64,000 nt of DNA from Owenia fusiformis. Its lineage: Eukaryota > Annelida > Polychaeta > Sabellida > Oweniidae. A program made the translations under genes and the position numbers. Location: positions 35,455,759 through 35,519,758 of the forward strand of contig CAIIXF020000009.1 of NCBI GenBank assembly GCA_903813345.2, in the 5' to 3' direction. Positions 63,588 to 64,000 of this stretch are shown one piece after another (within the stretch, counting starts at the first letter, position 1; the number at the start of each line of letters is the position of its first letter). Under the pieces are notes generated by a model. It was not told the DNA's origin and made no database searches. It was given only the letters and a program-made list of their open reading frames with translations.

Positions 63588-63668
63588 TGGCAGCGGTGGG
63601 ATTCGAACCCACGCCTCAATGAGACTGGTGCCTAAAACCAGCGCCTTAGACCGCTCGGCCACGCTACC
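63588..63668 (-). tRNA. tRNA-Leu (TAG)
   Basis: 81 nt on the minus strand, same body as the AAG gene 130 bp away, but anticodon loop TTTAGGC (TAG) on stem CTGGT/ACCAG and a shorter variable arm. The two decode different Leu codons, so this is a divergent pair, not a simple repeat. Confidence 0.95.
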
Positions 63669-64000
63669 AGCTATTAGACGGAAAAAGCTACACGTTGAAA
63701 TCCTAACCGTGAACCCGAACGCGTTAGTTCACGCTCAAGTACACGTTAAAGAAAAGGATCTACTGCACTCTCCGTTATAGTTTCCCCATGAAAAAAATGA
63801 ATCATTTTTTGGTGTAACATAAAGAACACAATGTCACATAATGCCTTAGAAAATATTTCAACATTTGGATCCACATGGGCTGAGGTTGAGGTCATTAAGT
63901 TCAGCAAGGGGGTGTTGACTTGACATCGGATGTGCTCCATTGACATAACATGTGGACAAAAATATCTAGAATACACTATATGACCTGAATCGATTGAAAT

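Noticed and set aside
63532-63780. Open frame with GGIRTHASMRLVPKTSALDR
   Set aside because: It reads through the tRNA-Leu(TAG) gene on the opposite strand.

Overview
This is an animal nuclear genome window: AT-rich, with GT-AG introns, long introns, many short foldback transposons and eukaryotic tRNA genes with internal A/B boxes. The protein families (a PAN plus Link secreted protein, an LRR plus EF-hand protein, a GSG1-like/claudin-type four-TM protein) and the repeat style suggest a marine invertebrate, perhaps a deuterostome or lophotrochozoan. Taxonomy is an inference; no species-diagnostic sequence was recognised.

Three protein genes can be assembled exon by exon with consistent reading phase. 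(1) 1999-4216, plus strand: two-exon secreted PAN/apple + Link protein, 211 aa. (2) 19385 down to 9182, minus strand: thirteen-exon LRR protein with a C-terminal EF-hand pair, 615 aa, closest in style to LRRC74-type proteins. (3) 54503 down to 22631, minus strand: four-exon, four-TM claudin/stargazin/GSG1-like glycoprotein, 361 aa, with introns of about 12.9, 2.3 and 15.6 kb. Genes 1 and 2 are convergent; 2 and 3 are head-to-tail.

The introns of gene 3 hold most of the RNA genes, all on the opposite (plus) strand. There are two tRNA-Ser(GCT) clusters, four copies at 30.28-31.89 kb and eleven at 46.85-48.48 kb. A tRNA-Asn(GTT) lies at 35.75 kb. The larger Ser cluster is a tandem array with a monomer of about 160 bp, holding intact copies, point-mutated copies and truncated pseudo-tRNAs. 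The smaller cluster sits in a 2-kb tandem segmental duplication. Two tRNA-Leu genes (AAG and TAG) and a 3' fragment lie on the minus strand at 63.2-63.7 kb.

The rest is mainly non-autonomous DNA transposons and tandem repeats. The clearest transposons are a 1.76-kb element with TAA target duplications (6433-8188), a 3.24-kb element with CACTGG termini, 5-bp target duplications and a repeated 13-mer (32473-35710), a 199-bp element with related termini (24001-24199), and MITEs at 2476, 13441, 21977 and 51335. There is one decayed LINE reverse-transcriptase fragment (about 25.2-25.5 kb). Minisatellites occur at 1.26, 15.72 and 38.68 kb. No CRISPR, operon or bacterial-type system is present. Large stretches (39-44, 49-51, 54.5-58.9 and 60.4-63.1 kb) show nothing I can name.
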